Of a stretch of 33,867 nucleotides of DNA, positions 25,228-32,485 are shown piece by piece. Each line of letters begins with the position of its first letter. Position 1 is the stretch's first letter. The stretch is taken from positions 1-33,867 of the forward strand of contig JAMXCX010000014.1 in NCBI GenBank assembly GCA_024542985.1. The letters run 5' to 3'. The DNA is from Candidatus Omnitrophota bacterium. Lineage in GTDB: Bacteria > Omnitrophota > Gorgyraeia > Duberdicusellales > 4484-171. The notes beneath the pieces are model-generated. The model saw nothing but the letters and a program-made list of their open reading frames with translations. It was not told the DNA's origin and made no database searches. Position numbers and translations under genes: made by a program.

Positions 25228-26043
25228 ATGTATAAAGAATATTGGGATTTGACTCATAAACCCTTCGAAAATACTCCCGACCCAAGGTTCATTTACTATT
25301 CCCCTCAACACGAAGAAGTATTTTCCCGTCTTCTTTACGTAATAAAGGAAGGTAAAGGTGCGGCAATGTTGACCGGAGTTTTTGGCTGCGGCAAGACCTT
25401 AATAAGCAGAATTTTGCTTAAAGAGCTGGATAGCAGTATTTATAAAACCGTACTCATAACCAATCCTTATTTAACTTATGAAGAGTTCTTAATGCATATC
25501 TGTTACAATTTGGGCTGTAAAGATTTGCCTGATACGAAATCGGAAGTTCTTGTTAATGTTGTGCTGCAAAGGTTGAACGAGGCCTTAATAAACAACATGC
25601 GCGATGGCAAAAGAACAGTTGTTATTATTGATGAGGCTCACGTGATTAAAGACAGAAAAGTTTGGGAAGAAATAAGGCTTATTCTTAACTTCCAATTGGA
25701 AGATAAATTTCTGATTACTCTTTTACTCCTGGGCCAGCCGGAGTTAGAAGAAGCAATGGATATCAATAAACAATTTTCGCAAAGAATTGCCATTAAGGGC
25801 CATCTAGGCAGTTTCGACGACGATGATGCCAAGAAATATATCCGGCACAGGTTATCTGTCGCCGGAAGAGACAAAGACCTATTTACCGAGGATGCCTATA
25901 AAGAAATATTCAAGAAATCCGGAGGCATACCCCGCCGGATAAATAATATTTGTGATTTAGCTTTGTTGTCAGGATTTGGCTTAAAAACTTCTCTAATCGA
26001 TAAAGATATAATCAAAGACGTATCTAACGATTTAGGAAATTAG
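25228..26043 (+). CDS. ExeA/XrtA-system-type secretion ATPase (AAA family)
   Basis: This 271-residue AAA ATPase has the start MYKEYWDLTHKPFENTPDPRFIYYSPQHEEVFSRLLY, the standard N-terminus of the ExeA/GspA family. It also has Walker A GVFGCGKT (~50-57), Walker B VVIIDEAH (~131-138), a sensor-like LLGQPELEEAM and a C-terminal SGGIPRRINNICDLALLSGF helix set. ExeA-type proteins drive assembly of secretion machinery. A close branch is the 'PEP-CTERM locus ATPase' found in exopolysaccharide/exosortase loci. Its position right after the WecA-like gene fits that second role, but no exosortase is visible here. A GGAAGGAG/AAGGA ribosome site precedes the ATG. A perfect 9-bp hairpin without a T-tract follows the stop (26060-26081). 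Confidence 0.87.
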   Translation: MYKEYWDLTHKPFENTPDPRFIYYSPQHEEVFSRLLYVIKEGKGAAMLTGVFGCGKTLISRILLKELDSSIYKTVLITNPYLTYEEFLMHICYNLGCKDLPDTKSEVLVNVVLQRLNEALINNMRDGKRTVVIIDEAHVIKDRKVWEEIRLILNFQLEDKFLITLLLLGQPELEEAMDINKQFSQRIAIKGHLGSFDDDDAKKYIRHRLSVAGRDKDLFTEDAYKEIFKKSGGIPRRINNICDLALLSGFGLKTSLIDKDIIKDVSNDLGN

Positions 26044-26059
26044 ATATTTAGTTTTTTGG

Positions 26060-26081
26060 TTGGATTTTACTAAAAATCCAA
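26060..26081 (+). repeat. Perfect inverted repeat after the ATPase gene
   Basis: TTGGATTTT (26060-26068) and AAAATCCAA (26073-26081) are exact reverse complements with a 4-nt loop. The hairpin sits 17 nt after the ATPase stop, but no T-tract follows on either strand. It may be an mRNA 3'-end stabiliser, a weak terminator, or an operator; sequence does not decide. Confidence 0.4.
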
Positions 26082-26207
26082 TGATATTTCTTTGGGGAAT
26101 TAGGATATAAATTATAGTAAACTATTGTTTTTTGCCTAAAAATAGGTTATATTTCTACTAGGGGTATAAAAAAAAGCATGAGGTTTTTGGAAAAAAGGAG
26201 GTGAAAA

Positions 26208-26402
26208 ATGGAGAAGGCAGTCTGTGTTTTTATGATTTTTGCTTTCATAAGTCTAATTGTTGGTATAATCTCAAGGCTAACGTTAACTCCTGTCCCGTTC
26301 GTACCGGGAACGCTTGAGGCAGGTTCCTTGCTAAATTTTGCTAATACTTGTCTTTTGTTTGCTATTGCCCTGATGCTGAAGATTAAGAGCTGTAAGAGTT
26401 AA
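26208..26402 (+). CDS. Small two-helix membrane protein, unknown function
   Basis: I do not recognise this 64-residue protein. It has two hydrophobic helices, about residues 4-26 (VCVFMIFAFISLIVGIISRLT) and 42-60 (LLNFANTCLLFAIALMLKI), joined by a proline/glycine loop (TPVPFVPGTLEAGS). The C-terminus is short and basic (KIKSCKS). A near-perfect AAGGAGGTG seven to eight bases before the ATG is the strongest ribosome site in the window, so the gene is probably real and well translated. It lies alone between the ATPase and the RlmB-like gene and is followed by a GC-rich RNA structure. It might be a small inner-membrane regulator or a membrane partner of a neighbour; that is a guess. Confidence 0.7.
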   Translation: MEKAVCVFMIFAFISLIVGIISRLTLTPVPFVPGTLEAGSLLNFANTCLLFAIALMLKIKSCKS

Positions 26403-26436
26403 ATAATTATAAGTTTGCAATTTAGTGATTACTAGG

Positions 26437-26490
26437 CCCCAGGCTATAATAACTGGCTCTAAAAAAAGAGGCAGAAAGTAGCCCGGGGTT
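26437..26490 (+). ncRNA. GC-rich nested two-hairpin RNA element, possibly a terminator or structured RNA
   Basis: CCCCAGGCTA (26437-26446) pairs with TAGCCCGGGG (26479-26488) at 9 of 10 positions. Nested inside, CTGGCTCT (26453-26460) pairs with AGAGGCAG (26467-26474) at 7 of 8 positions around an A6 loop. TAATAA and AAAG linkers separate the stems and TTTT follows at once. This ordered, GC-rich structure in AT-rich surroundings is very unlikely to be noise. The trailing T-run fits an elaborate intrinsic terminator for the small membrane protein gene; a small RNA or leader element is the alternative. It matches no RNA family I can name. Confidence 0.45.
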
Positions 26491-26578
26491 TTAACATTTT
26501 TAGGCATAAAATCATTATCTAAGTTTCAGTATATATTTTTATCCTAACCCAAAGCTATTGCTTTGTTATATTATTTTA

Positions 26579-26606
26579 TTGATTAAATACAGCCAAGGAA
26601 TATAAT
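26579..26606 (+). promoter_or_regulatory. Candidate sigma70-type promoter for the RlmB-like gene
   Basis: TTGATT (26579-26584), a 16-bp spacer and TATAAT (26601-26606) give a good consensus promoter about 100 bp upstream of the rRNA methyltransferase start at 26703. The stretch 26403-26702 otherwise holds only the RNA structure at 26437-26490 and no further gene that I can support. Confidence 0.55.
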
Positions 26607-26702
26607 GTTTCTACGCAATAACCAAACATTCCAATATACTTTTGGTGTCTATTTTTAGCTCAGCTAGTGATTATCAGGCATATTCTTGAGCAGGAGGGCC
26701 CG

Positions 26703-27458
26703 GTGACTAAAAAATCCTTTATTCTCTATGGCAAAAATTCTGTTTTTGAAAGGCTTAAAAGCAATTCCCAAAGCATAAAAAAGTTATATTTAGAGACAGA
26801 TTTCAATACACCCCATATAGAAAAGCTTATTAAATCAGCTAATGTCCGGACTGAGCGTGTTTCTCGAAAAGTTTTACATAAAATTAGGCCGGCTGGGCCC
26901 CTGCAAGGTATTGTTGCTGAGGTAGAAAAATTCGAATACGCAGACTTTACGGAATTGCTTAATAAGGCTGGTTCGAAACGCCTTTCTTTTATTTTTTTAG
27001 ATAGAGTTTTTGATCCTCAAAATTTAGGAGCTATAATTCGAACCACAGCCTGTTTTGGAGGATTCGCTATTGTTATACCGAAACATAAGGCTTGCGAAGT
27101 TACCGAAACCGTACTCCATGTTGCCGCCGGAGGAGAAAACTTTACACCGGTAGCTATGGTTTCTAATCTTAGCAATGCTTTGATAGAAGCAAAAAGATGC
27201 GGTTGGTGGATAGTTGGGGCAATAGTCACCGAAGGCCAGGATATTGGCAGGGTTAACCTGCCTTTTCCTTTGGGTCTGGTCTTGGGTTCTGAAGGCCGGG
27301 GCGTGCGTTATGGCATAGAGAAACATCTAGATGTAAGGGTACAGATTCCTATGGGAGGAGCGCCTCTTTCACTCAACATAAATTGTGCTTGTTCGATTTT
27401 CTGTCATCAAATAGCTAAGCAGAGGGTAAGTAGCCAGAGAATAGTAGGGAAAGCTTAA
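26703..27458 (+). CDS. rlmB: SpoU/TrmH-family RNA 2'-O-methyltransferase, RlmB-like
   Basis: This enzyme is predicted to methylate a ribose 2'-OH in 23S rRNA (G2251 in E. coli RlmB), using SAM through the trefoil-knot SPOUT fold. The N-terminal substrate-binding domain starts with FILYGKNSVFERLKSNSQSIKKLYL. The catalytic domain has motif 1 FDPQNLGAIIRTTACFG (~103-119), motif 2 LVLGSEGRGV (~193-202) and motif 3 IPMGGAPLSLNINCA (~215-229). I moved the start from the track's GTG at 26667 to the GTG at 26703: AGGAGG lies five bases upstream of it, and the protein then begins VTKKSFILYGKNSV as relatives do. The final length is about 251 residues, normal for RlmB. A tRNA TrmH-type target is possible but less likely given the N-terminal domain. 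Confidence 0.85.
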   Translation: MTKKSFILYGKNSVFERLKSNSQSIKKLYLETDFNTPHIEKLIKSANVRTERVSRKVLHKIRPAGPLQGIVAEVEKFEYADFTELLNKAGSKRLSFIFLDRVFDPQNLGAIIRTTACFGGFAIVIPKHKACEVTETVLHVAAGGENFTPVAMVSNLSNALIEAKRCGWWIVGAIVTEGQDIGRVNLPFPLGLVLGSEGRGVRYGIEKHLDVRVQIPMGGAPLSLNINCACSIFCHQIAKQRVSSQRIVGKA

Positions 27459-27579
27459 GATATGGCCCCAAAGGTGATTTTGGAGATCCTTCAGAATTTA
27501 GCCGTAAACTTCCCCAAGGCCTTATAGGGCAATAGATTAAGAAGATTAAACCCAAATTTGTATTTAAAACCGGAAGCTT

Positions 27580-27601
27580 ACAGCTTAAAGCTTAAAGCTG
27601 T
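27580..27601 (+). repeat. Inverted repeat and AGCTTAA repeats after the RlmB-like gene
   Basis: ACAGCTT (27580-27586) and AAGCTGT (27595-27601) form a 7-bp stem around AAAGCTTA. The region 27574-27600 is built from repeated AGCTTA/AAGCTTA units. No T-tract follows. The gap 27459-27746 otherwise contains the promoter and palindrome described next, and no gene. Confidence 0.35.
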
Positions 27602-27606
27602 CTTGG

Positions 27607-27636
27607 TTGACTTGATTTATTAAGATATGGTATACT
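27607..27636 (+). promoter_or_regulatory. Strong candidate sigma70 promoter for the PAS/HD-GYP gene
   Basis: TTGACT (27607-27612), an 18-bp spacer and TATACT (27631-27636) each match consensus at 5 of 6 positions. The predicted start of transcription, near 27643, leaves a leader of about 100 nt before the ATG at 27747. Confidence 0.6.
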
Positions 27637-27652
27637 TTTTAAGTGTAGGTCT

Positions 27653-27670
27653 ATATCTATCTATAGATAT
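27653..27670 (+). promoter_or_regulatory. Palindrome just downstream of the promoter, possible operator
   Basis: ATATCTAT (27653-27660) and ATAGATAT (27663-27670) are exact inverted repeats with a 2-nt centre. They lie about 10-30 bases after the predicted transcription start of the sensor gene. Such placement suits a repressor site, though the AT-rich content makes chance possible. Confidence 0.35.
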
Positions 27671-27746
27671 CAAAAGAGGATAGGGCTAAAAGCAGCAGTT
27701 TTAAAGGCATTTCTTAGGCAAGACTAAGGTATGATTTTGTAAATTC

Positions 27747-30700
27747 ATGAAGGATAAACCCGATAAGACTAAAGAAGAACTTTTAAGTGAGCTGGAAAGT
27801 TTGCGTCAGAAACTTGCAGAATCGCAGATAGTTGCGCGTCAACGAAATTGGGCAGAGCAAAGATTAAAAGAAAGCCAGGAGCATTTCAAGAGATTATCTG
27901 AGCTTACCAATGAAGGCGTTGTTATTCATGATAAGGGAACAATTCTGGATGCAAATCAAACTTTTGCTGATATGTTTGGTTATCCAATATCTGAGTATTT
28001 TGGAATGGATCTTTTTAAGTTGGTAAGCCCGGAATCTCAGGATTTGGTACATAATAATATCGCTGCTAACTATGAGGGCAAATATGAAGTCATAGCTATC
28101 AGGAAAGATGGCTTTACTTTTCCCATTGAAGTTTACATCAAGATAACTCACCATGAAAACAGGAAAGTGAGGGTTGCAATAATACGGGATATTACTGATA
28201 CCAAGCGTAGAGAGGAAAGGCTTCGTGCGATAAATAAGTGTTTTTTAGAATTCGGCAGTGACCTTAAGGAAAATATTAACCGGATTGTTGCTTTGTGCGG
28301 TAAGTCCTTAGGTGCTGATTGTGCCTTATATAGCTATCTTGAGGAAGATATTCTTTATTCGGTAGGACAGTGGAACGCACCGCCGGATTTTAAATCGTCT
28401 GATAATTGTGACGGCCATATTTGCTATGACGTCATTAAAAAGGCAAGCGATAAAATTGTATTTATTCCTGACTTGCTTAAAAGTCCTTATGCTAAGACTG
28501 ATTCTAACGTAACTAAATACGGATTACAAACTTATGTTGGTATAGTTGTTAAGTCAAGGGGTCAGGCCATAGGTGCTTTGTGCGTATTGTATAAAAGAGA
28601 ATTTACTCCTAGTGAAGAAGATGGAAACCTGATGCAGATTCTTGCTTCGGCCATCGGAATAGAAGAAGAGCGCAAGCGCGCCTATGAAGCTAGAAGACAA
28701 AACATCGAGCTTTATCGCAGTCTTGTTAGGACTTCTCCGGAAGGTATTTTTTCCTACGATGTAGACGGCAAAATAATTATGGTGAATCAGCGAGCAGCAG
28801 CAATATTTAAATTGGAAAACAAGGAAGAAGCTATCGGCAGAAATATTTTTGATTTTGTTGCTCCCCAAGATAAGCAACGGTCAAAGGAAAATTTGCTTAA
28901 AGTTATGGAAACCGGCAGCCTTCTTAATAAGGAATACAATTTGCTTAGAATTGACGGAAGCGTTTTTATAGGGGAAATCAGCAGTTCAGTTATCAAGAAC
29001 AACAAAGGTAATATAACGGCTTTGATTGGTACAGTTAGAGATATTACCCAGCGTAAAACTTCCGAGGAGACAATTAAAAAGAGCGAAGGGTTATTGTCAC
29101 AGGCTCAAAGGTTGGCTCATATTGGCAATTTTGAATATACCCTACCTGCTAAAAATATATTCTGGTCTGAGGAGCTATATAATATCTTTGGCTATAACCC
29201 TAAGTATGCTCCTCCGACTCTGGATGAATTTTACAAACGGGTCCATCCCGATGACCGTAAAAAGCATAATGCTGCCTTTGAGTCAGCGATATCTAAGGGT
29301 GAATCTTTTGGTATAAGTTACCGGATTGTCATGCCGGACAGTTCATTAAGATTCTTAAACGTTATCAGTGAGATGGAGTCTGATTCTGAGGGAAAACCCT
29401 TACGTCTGGTAGGGACAATCCAGGATGTAACTGAACAAAGAAAAACTGAAGACAAATTAAAGATGAGTGAAGAAACACATAGAATGTTAGTGGATAATAT
29501 ACCCATATGCTTAGCAGCTATTGATAAAGATGCTAAGTTTACCTTATGGAATAAATCATTTGAAAAGATGTTAGGATATAAGGCAAACGAAGTAGTTGGT
29601 AAGTTGACACCTTTTGATTTGCATGAGTCTAAAGAGGGAGTTGACAAAGTTCTAAAAACTGTCGTTGAAAAAGGTATCTTTGACGGAGAGATAGTTTATA
29701 TTGCTAAAAATAAAAAAAAGATATTGGCGCATCTTATTGTTGTTGCCAAGAAAGACAGTTTAGGAAATATTATCGGTTTCCATAGTTTTGCCGAAGATAT
29801 AACCGTGCAAAGGACAATAGAAAAGGTAACTATGTTTACAAAGTTTGTTTTTGATAATATGGGTGATGCCGCTTTTTGGATTACTTCTGACGCTAAAATT
29901 GCTTATGTCAATAGTGCTGCTTGTCGCCTTTTAGGCTATTCTCGCCGAGAGCTATTAAAAAAGACAGTCCATGACATAGATCCAAATCTTCCTAAGAAAG
30001 TTTGGAAACAAAGATGGCAGGAAGCTAAACAAAAAAAGACTGCCGTTATTGAAACTAGCTTTCGTACCAAAGAAAAGGATGTATTCCCGGTAGAAATTAC
30101 CGGTAATTACATGCAGTATAATGGCCAGGAATATCTTTGTGCTTTAGCCCGTGACATAACTGAACGAGGACGCATAGAGCAAGTTCTTCGTACAGCTGAG
30201 GAAGAAAGGACTATGATTTTGGATAGTCTTTCTGAAATTGTAGTTTATCATGACACCGGAATGAATATTGTCTGGGCCAATAAAAAGGCAAGAGAACTTA
30301 TCGGTTCAGTATCCAAGAAATTAATAGGCTATCATTGTTACAAGGTGTGGTATAAACGTAAAAGTTCTTGCCGGGATTGTTCGGTGAAAAGAGCTTTGAG
30401 AACCGGAAATGCTGAGCAAGGAGAAATTCTTTTACCTGACGGAAAATATTGGTTTATACGTGGGTACCCGGTCAAAGACAGCAAAGGAAAAGTAATTGGT
30501 GTGGTTGAGGTATCCTTGGATGTTACCGAGAAAAAAAACATAGAAAAGGAACGCACAAAGAGCGTAGAAAAATCAAGAAGGATTTTAGAAGAAACAGTTG
30601 TGGCCTTAGCAGCAACTGCTGAAAGAAGGGATCCCTACACTGCCGGGCATCAGCGCCGGGTGGCGCAATTAGCTTGCGCTATAGCGCAGGAATTGAAGTT

Positions 30701-31160
30701 GCCAGAAGAACAAAGTAAAGGCTTACGCATGGCAGCAATTATCCATGATGTAGGTAAGGTTTATGTACCGGCAGAGATATTAAGTAAGCCCAGCCGTTTA
30801 ACGGACCTTGAATTTAGTATTATAAAAACTCATCCTCAGGTTGGTTATGAAATTTTAAAGCCTGTTGAATTTCCTTGGCCGGTGGCTTTAATTGTATTAC
30901 AGCATCAAGAGAGAAATGACGGCTCAGGCTATCCCAATGGCATCAAAGGCGAGGATATTTTACTTGAGGCAAAAATTTTGACTGTGGCTGATGTCGTTGA
31001 AGCTATGGCTTCTCACAGGCCTTACCGGCCGGCACTAGGCGTAAATAGCGCTCTAAAAGAGATACAAAACAATAGAGGCATTCTTTATGATGAGAAAATT
31101 GTAGATACATGCATTAAAATATTTAGGAAAAAAAAGTTTAAGTTTGAAGATAGTAAATAA
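27747..31160 (+). CDS. Multi-PAS/GAF sensor with C-terminal HD-GYP domain (probable cyclic di-GMP phosphodiesterase)
   Basis: This 1137-residue soluble sensor has a short N-terminal coiled coil (1-45), PAS 1 (~48-158), GAF (~165-305), then PAS 2 (~322-440), PAS 3 (~452-560, with FWSEELYNIFGYNPKYAPPTLDEFYKRVHPDD), PAS 4 (~572-690), PAS 5 (~697-812), PAS 6 (~820-935) and HD-GYP (~955-1130). PAS 6 has a cysteine pair (SSCRDCSVKRAL) of the kind seen in some redox- or metal-sensing PAS domains. The HD-GYP part shows AGHQRRVAQLA, IIHDVGKV (~997-1004), QHQERNDGSGYP (~1051-1062) and ADVVEAMASHRPYRP. The usual HHE is HQE here, so one metal ligand is changed. No membrane helix is evident. It likely lowers cyclic di-GMP in response to redox or ligand signals and may thereby regulate the polysaccharide genes nearby. 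The ribosome site is weak. Confidence 0.9.
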   Translation: MKDKPDKTKEELLSELESLRQKLAESQIVARQRNWAEQRLKESQEHFKRLSELTNEGVVIHDKGTILDANQTFADMFGYPISEYFGMDLFKLVSPESQDLVHNNIAANYEGKYEVIAIRKDGFTFPIEVYIKITHHENRKVRVAIIRDITDTKRREERLRAINKCFLEFGSDLKENINRIVALCGKSLGADCALYSYLEEDILYSVGQWNAPPDFKSSDNCDGHICYDVIKKASDKIVFIPDLLKSPYAKTDSNVTKYGLQTYVGIVVKSRGQAIGALCVLYKREFTPSEEDGNLMQILASAIGIEEERKRAYEARRQNIELYRSLVRTSPEGIFSYDVDGKIIMVNQRAAAIFKLENKEEAIGRNIFDFVAPQDKQRSKENLLKVMETGSLLNKEYNLLRIDGSVFIGEISSSVIKNNKGNITALIGTVRDITQRKTSEETIKKSEGLLSQAQRLAHIGNFEYTLPAKNIFWSEELYNIFGYNPKYAPPTLDEFYKRVHPDDRKKHNAAFESAISKGESFGISYRIVMPDSSLRFLNVISEMESDSEGKPLRLVGTIQDVTEQRKTEDKLKMSEETHRMLVDNIPICLAAIDKDAKFTLWNKSFEKMLGYKANEVVGKLTPFDLHESKEGVDKVLKTVVEKGIFDGEIVYIAKNKKKILAHLIVVAKKDSLGNIIGFHSFAEDITVQRTIEKVTMFTKFVFDNMGDAAFWITSDAKIAYVNSAACRLLGYSRRELLKKTVHDIDPNLPKKVWKQRWQEAKQKKTAVIETSFRTKEKDVFPVEITGNYMQYNGQEYLCALARDITERGRIEQVLRTAEEERTMILDSLSEIVVYHDTGMNIVWANKKARELIGSVSKKLIGYHCYKVWYKRKSSCRDCSVKRALRTGNAEQGEILLPDGKYWFIRGYPVKDSKGKVIGVVEVSLDVTEKKNIEKERTKSVEKSRRILEETVVALAATAERRDPYTAGHQRRVAQLACAIAQELKLPEEQSKGLRMAAIIHDVGKVYVPAEILSKPSRLTDLEFSIIKTHPQVGYEILKPVEFPWPVALIVLQHQERNDGSGYPNGIKGEDILLEAKILTVADVVEAMASHRPYRPALGVNSALKEIQNNRGILYDEKIVDTCIKIFRKKKFKFEDSK

Positions 31161-31474
31161 ACTTGTATTTTAAGATTTTAACCGACCGGATTTCAGCACT
31201 TAGCTATGGAATTTTTTCTATGATACGTTTTATAGTCAATAGTCAATTTTTAGACCTCAGATTCTGACAGCCATTTCTATTCCTTGGGCAGTCTTAATAA
31301 TTTATGAAAATCACCTTTTTAGGTTTAAATAGCTATCATTTTTTGATATATTTTTCAACATTTTTATGATAACATATAGAGCGGAATAGAAATTATGCTT
31401 CGGAATAATTAACAAACCTAGAAATTGATTAGTAATATTTTAGAATTAAAGAAACAACTCAAGGGCCTTTTTTT
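31161..31474 (+). other. 314-nt intergenic region, no gene seen
   Basis: This AT-rich gap between the HD-GYP gene and the LSm/TPR gene has stops in all frames that I checked and no RNA gene that I recognise. It contains one candidate promoter (31343-31370) and a duplicated short string, ATAGTCAATAGTCAAT, near 31231-31246. No convincing terminator for the sensor gene is visible. Confidence 0.5.
31343..31370 (+). promoter_or_regulatory. Candidate promoter for the LSm-like/TPR gene
   Basis: TTGATA (31343-31348), a 16-bp spacer and TATGAT (31365-31370) resemble a sigma70 promoter about 100 bp ahead of the ATG at 31475. The surrounding DNA is very AT-rich, which lowers confidence. Confidence 0.4.
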
Positions 31475-32119
31475 ATGAGAAATAAGCAGGTTGTTTTAGC
31501 TTTAGCTGTATTATTGATTTTGTCATTTTTAGTTTTTGCCGAGACTATTGTTTTAAAGTCCGGTAAAGTGGTTAAGGGCCGGATGCTGGATATGACTGCT
31601 GACAGAATAGAGATAAGTGTGGCCGGGAAAACAATAAGTTATAAACTTGAAGATATAAAGAGTATTGACGGGAAAAAATTTAGATTACCGCCTAGGATAG
31701 ATAGAAAAAAGAGTATTGTTAAAGAAAAGTCTTATTTTCCGGAAGAAAAAGAGTACCCTCCTAAAGAAATTTTATTCGGCCCCAAAAAGAAAACAAGAAT
31801 ATCCTTGGATAAAAAAACAACTTTAAGCCCTCGAAGAGCTAAAAAGGGTACACTCAATCAGGCTAAAAGTTATTTTCAGATAGCCTATATTCATGCTTCT
31901 TTAGGGGAAGATAGCCAAGCAAAGGAAAATTACAAAAGGGCTTTAGAAGTTGAACCCGATCTTGGCCAAATTTATCTTGAAGAAGGTGCAACCCAGCATT
32001 TTTTAGGCAATCGTATCGAAGCCAGGGAGAACATACTAAAAGCAATAGAGTTATTTAAGTTCACTAAAGATTTTCAATACCTTGAAATAGCAAATGACTA
32101 TTTGCAGAAACTCTATTGA
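31475..32119 (+). CDS. Secreted LSm-like plus TPR protein, unknown function
   Basis: The protein has a clear signal peptide (MRNKQVVLALAVLLILSFLVFA, cleavage near A22-E23), so it should be periplasmic or envelope-associated. Residues ~23-70 form a small beta domain of the type IVLKSGKVVKGRMLDMTADRIEISVAGKTISYKLEDIKSIDG, an LSm/SH3-like repeat found in many envelope proteins of poorly characterised phyla. A charged linker (75-125, rich in K, E and P) leads to about two TPR helices (YFQIAYIHASLGEDSQAKENYKRALEVEPD, then YLEEGATQHFLGNRIEARENILKAIELF). AAGGG nine bases upstream supports the start. TPRs suggest protein-protein contact; a link to the polysaccharide export fusion, which also has TPR-like segments, is only a possibility. 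Confidence 0.8.
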   Translation: MRNKQVVLALAVLLILSFLVFAETIVLKSGKVVKGRMLDMTADRIEISVAGKTISYKLEDIKSIDGKKFRLPPRIDRKKSIVKEKSYFPEEKEYPPKEILFGPKKKTRISLDKKTTLSPRRAKKGTLNQAKSYFQIAYIHASLGEDSQAKENYKRALEVEPDLGQIYLEEGATQHFLGNRIEARENILKAIELFKFTKDFQYLEIANDYLQKLY

Positions 32120-32485
32120 TTACAGCCTTGGTTAATAAGGCAAATTCACCAGCCGTTGGAGCCAATCGCAAAATTAAAACAAATATCTTTTAAAATTTAA
32201 ATTCTGGATTATTACCGGTGTTTTTATAATTCAGCTAAAAAATTTTAGCTATTGCATTGATAGAACTGCATTAAATAAGATGTTTTTGTGAAAACGTTTA
32301 CAGCTAAATCCAAAAACCCTGGTTTTATGTGGTTTTTCTAAAGAGCTTTATGGTATCCTTTTCTTAGAGGTTGATAGTTCGACTGCGCTCACTATCAATC
32401 CTGAGCATAGTCGAAGGGTTGATTTCATTGCTTATTTTGCTTTTTTAGAGGAAATATTGCAAAAATGAGGGAGAAGTGAGATTAG
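32120..32485 (+). other. 366-nt intergenic region with a REP-like palindrome, no gene seen
   Basis: No coding frame with a start, a ribosome site and sensible composition is present here. The region contains an A/T-rich stretch with small hairpin potential (AAAACC facing GGTTTT near 32313-32326) and a GC-richer palindromic element at 32368-32423, described separately. I found no clear promoter for the downstream gene. Confidence 0.5.
32368..32423 (+). repeat. REP-like palindromic intergenic element
   Basis: TTCGACTGCGCTCA (32378-32391) faces TGAGCATAGTCGAA (32402-32415), pairing at 12 of 14 positions around a 10-nt loop. The loop's CTATCAA (32392-32398) is also the exact complement of TTGATAG (32371-32377), so two alternative folds compete. 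GGTTGAT occurs at both edges (32369 and 32417). Strings of the form TTCGACT..GCTCA..TGAGC..AGTCGAA are known to me as dispersed intergenic repeats in many bacteria. Confidence 0.65.

Noticed and set aside
26656-26697. String TAGCTCAGCTAG resembling the D-arm of a tRNA
   Set aside because: No acceptor stem, anticodon arm or T-arm (GTTCGA) could be placed around it; it sits directly before the RlmB-like gene start.
29026-29316. + strand ORF of 96 aa inside the HD-GYP gene
   Set aside because: It is an out-of-frame shadow within the PAS 3 coding region with no ribosome site or family resemblance.
32141-32180. GGCAAA...CGCAAA spacing reminiscent of a GEMM (cyclic di-GMP) riboswitch
   Set aside because: The hairpin between the two strings does not match a GNRA-type P1b, and the GCC...GGCCTAA part that should follow is replaced by plain A/T sequence.
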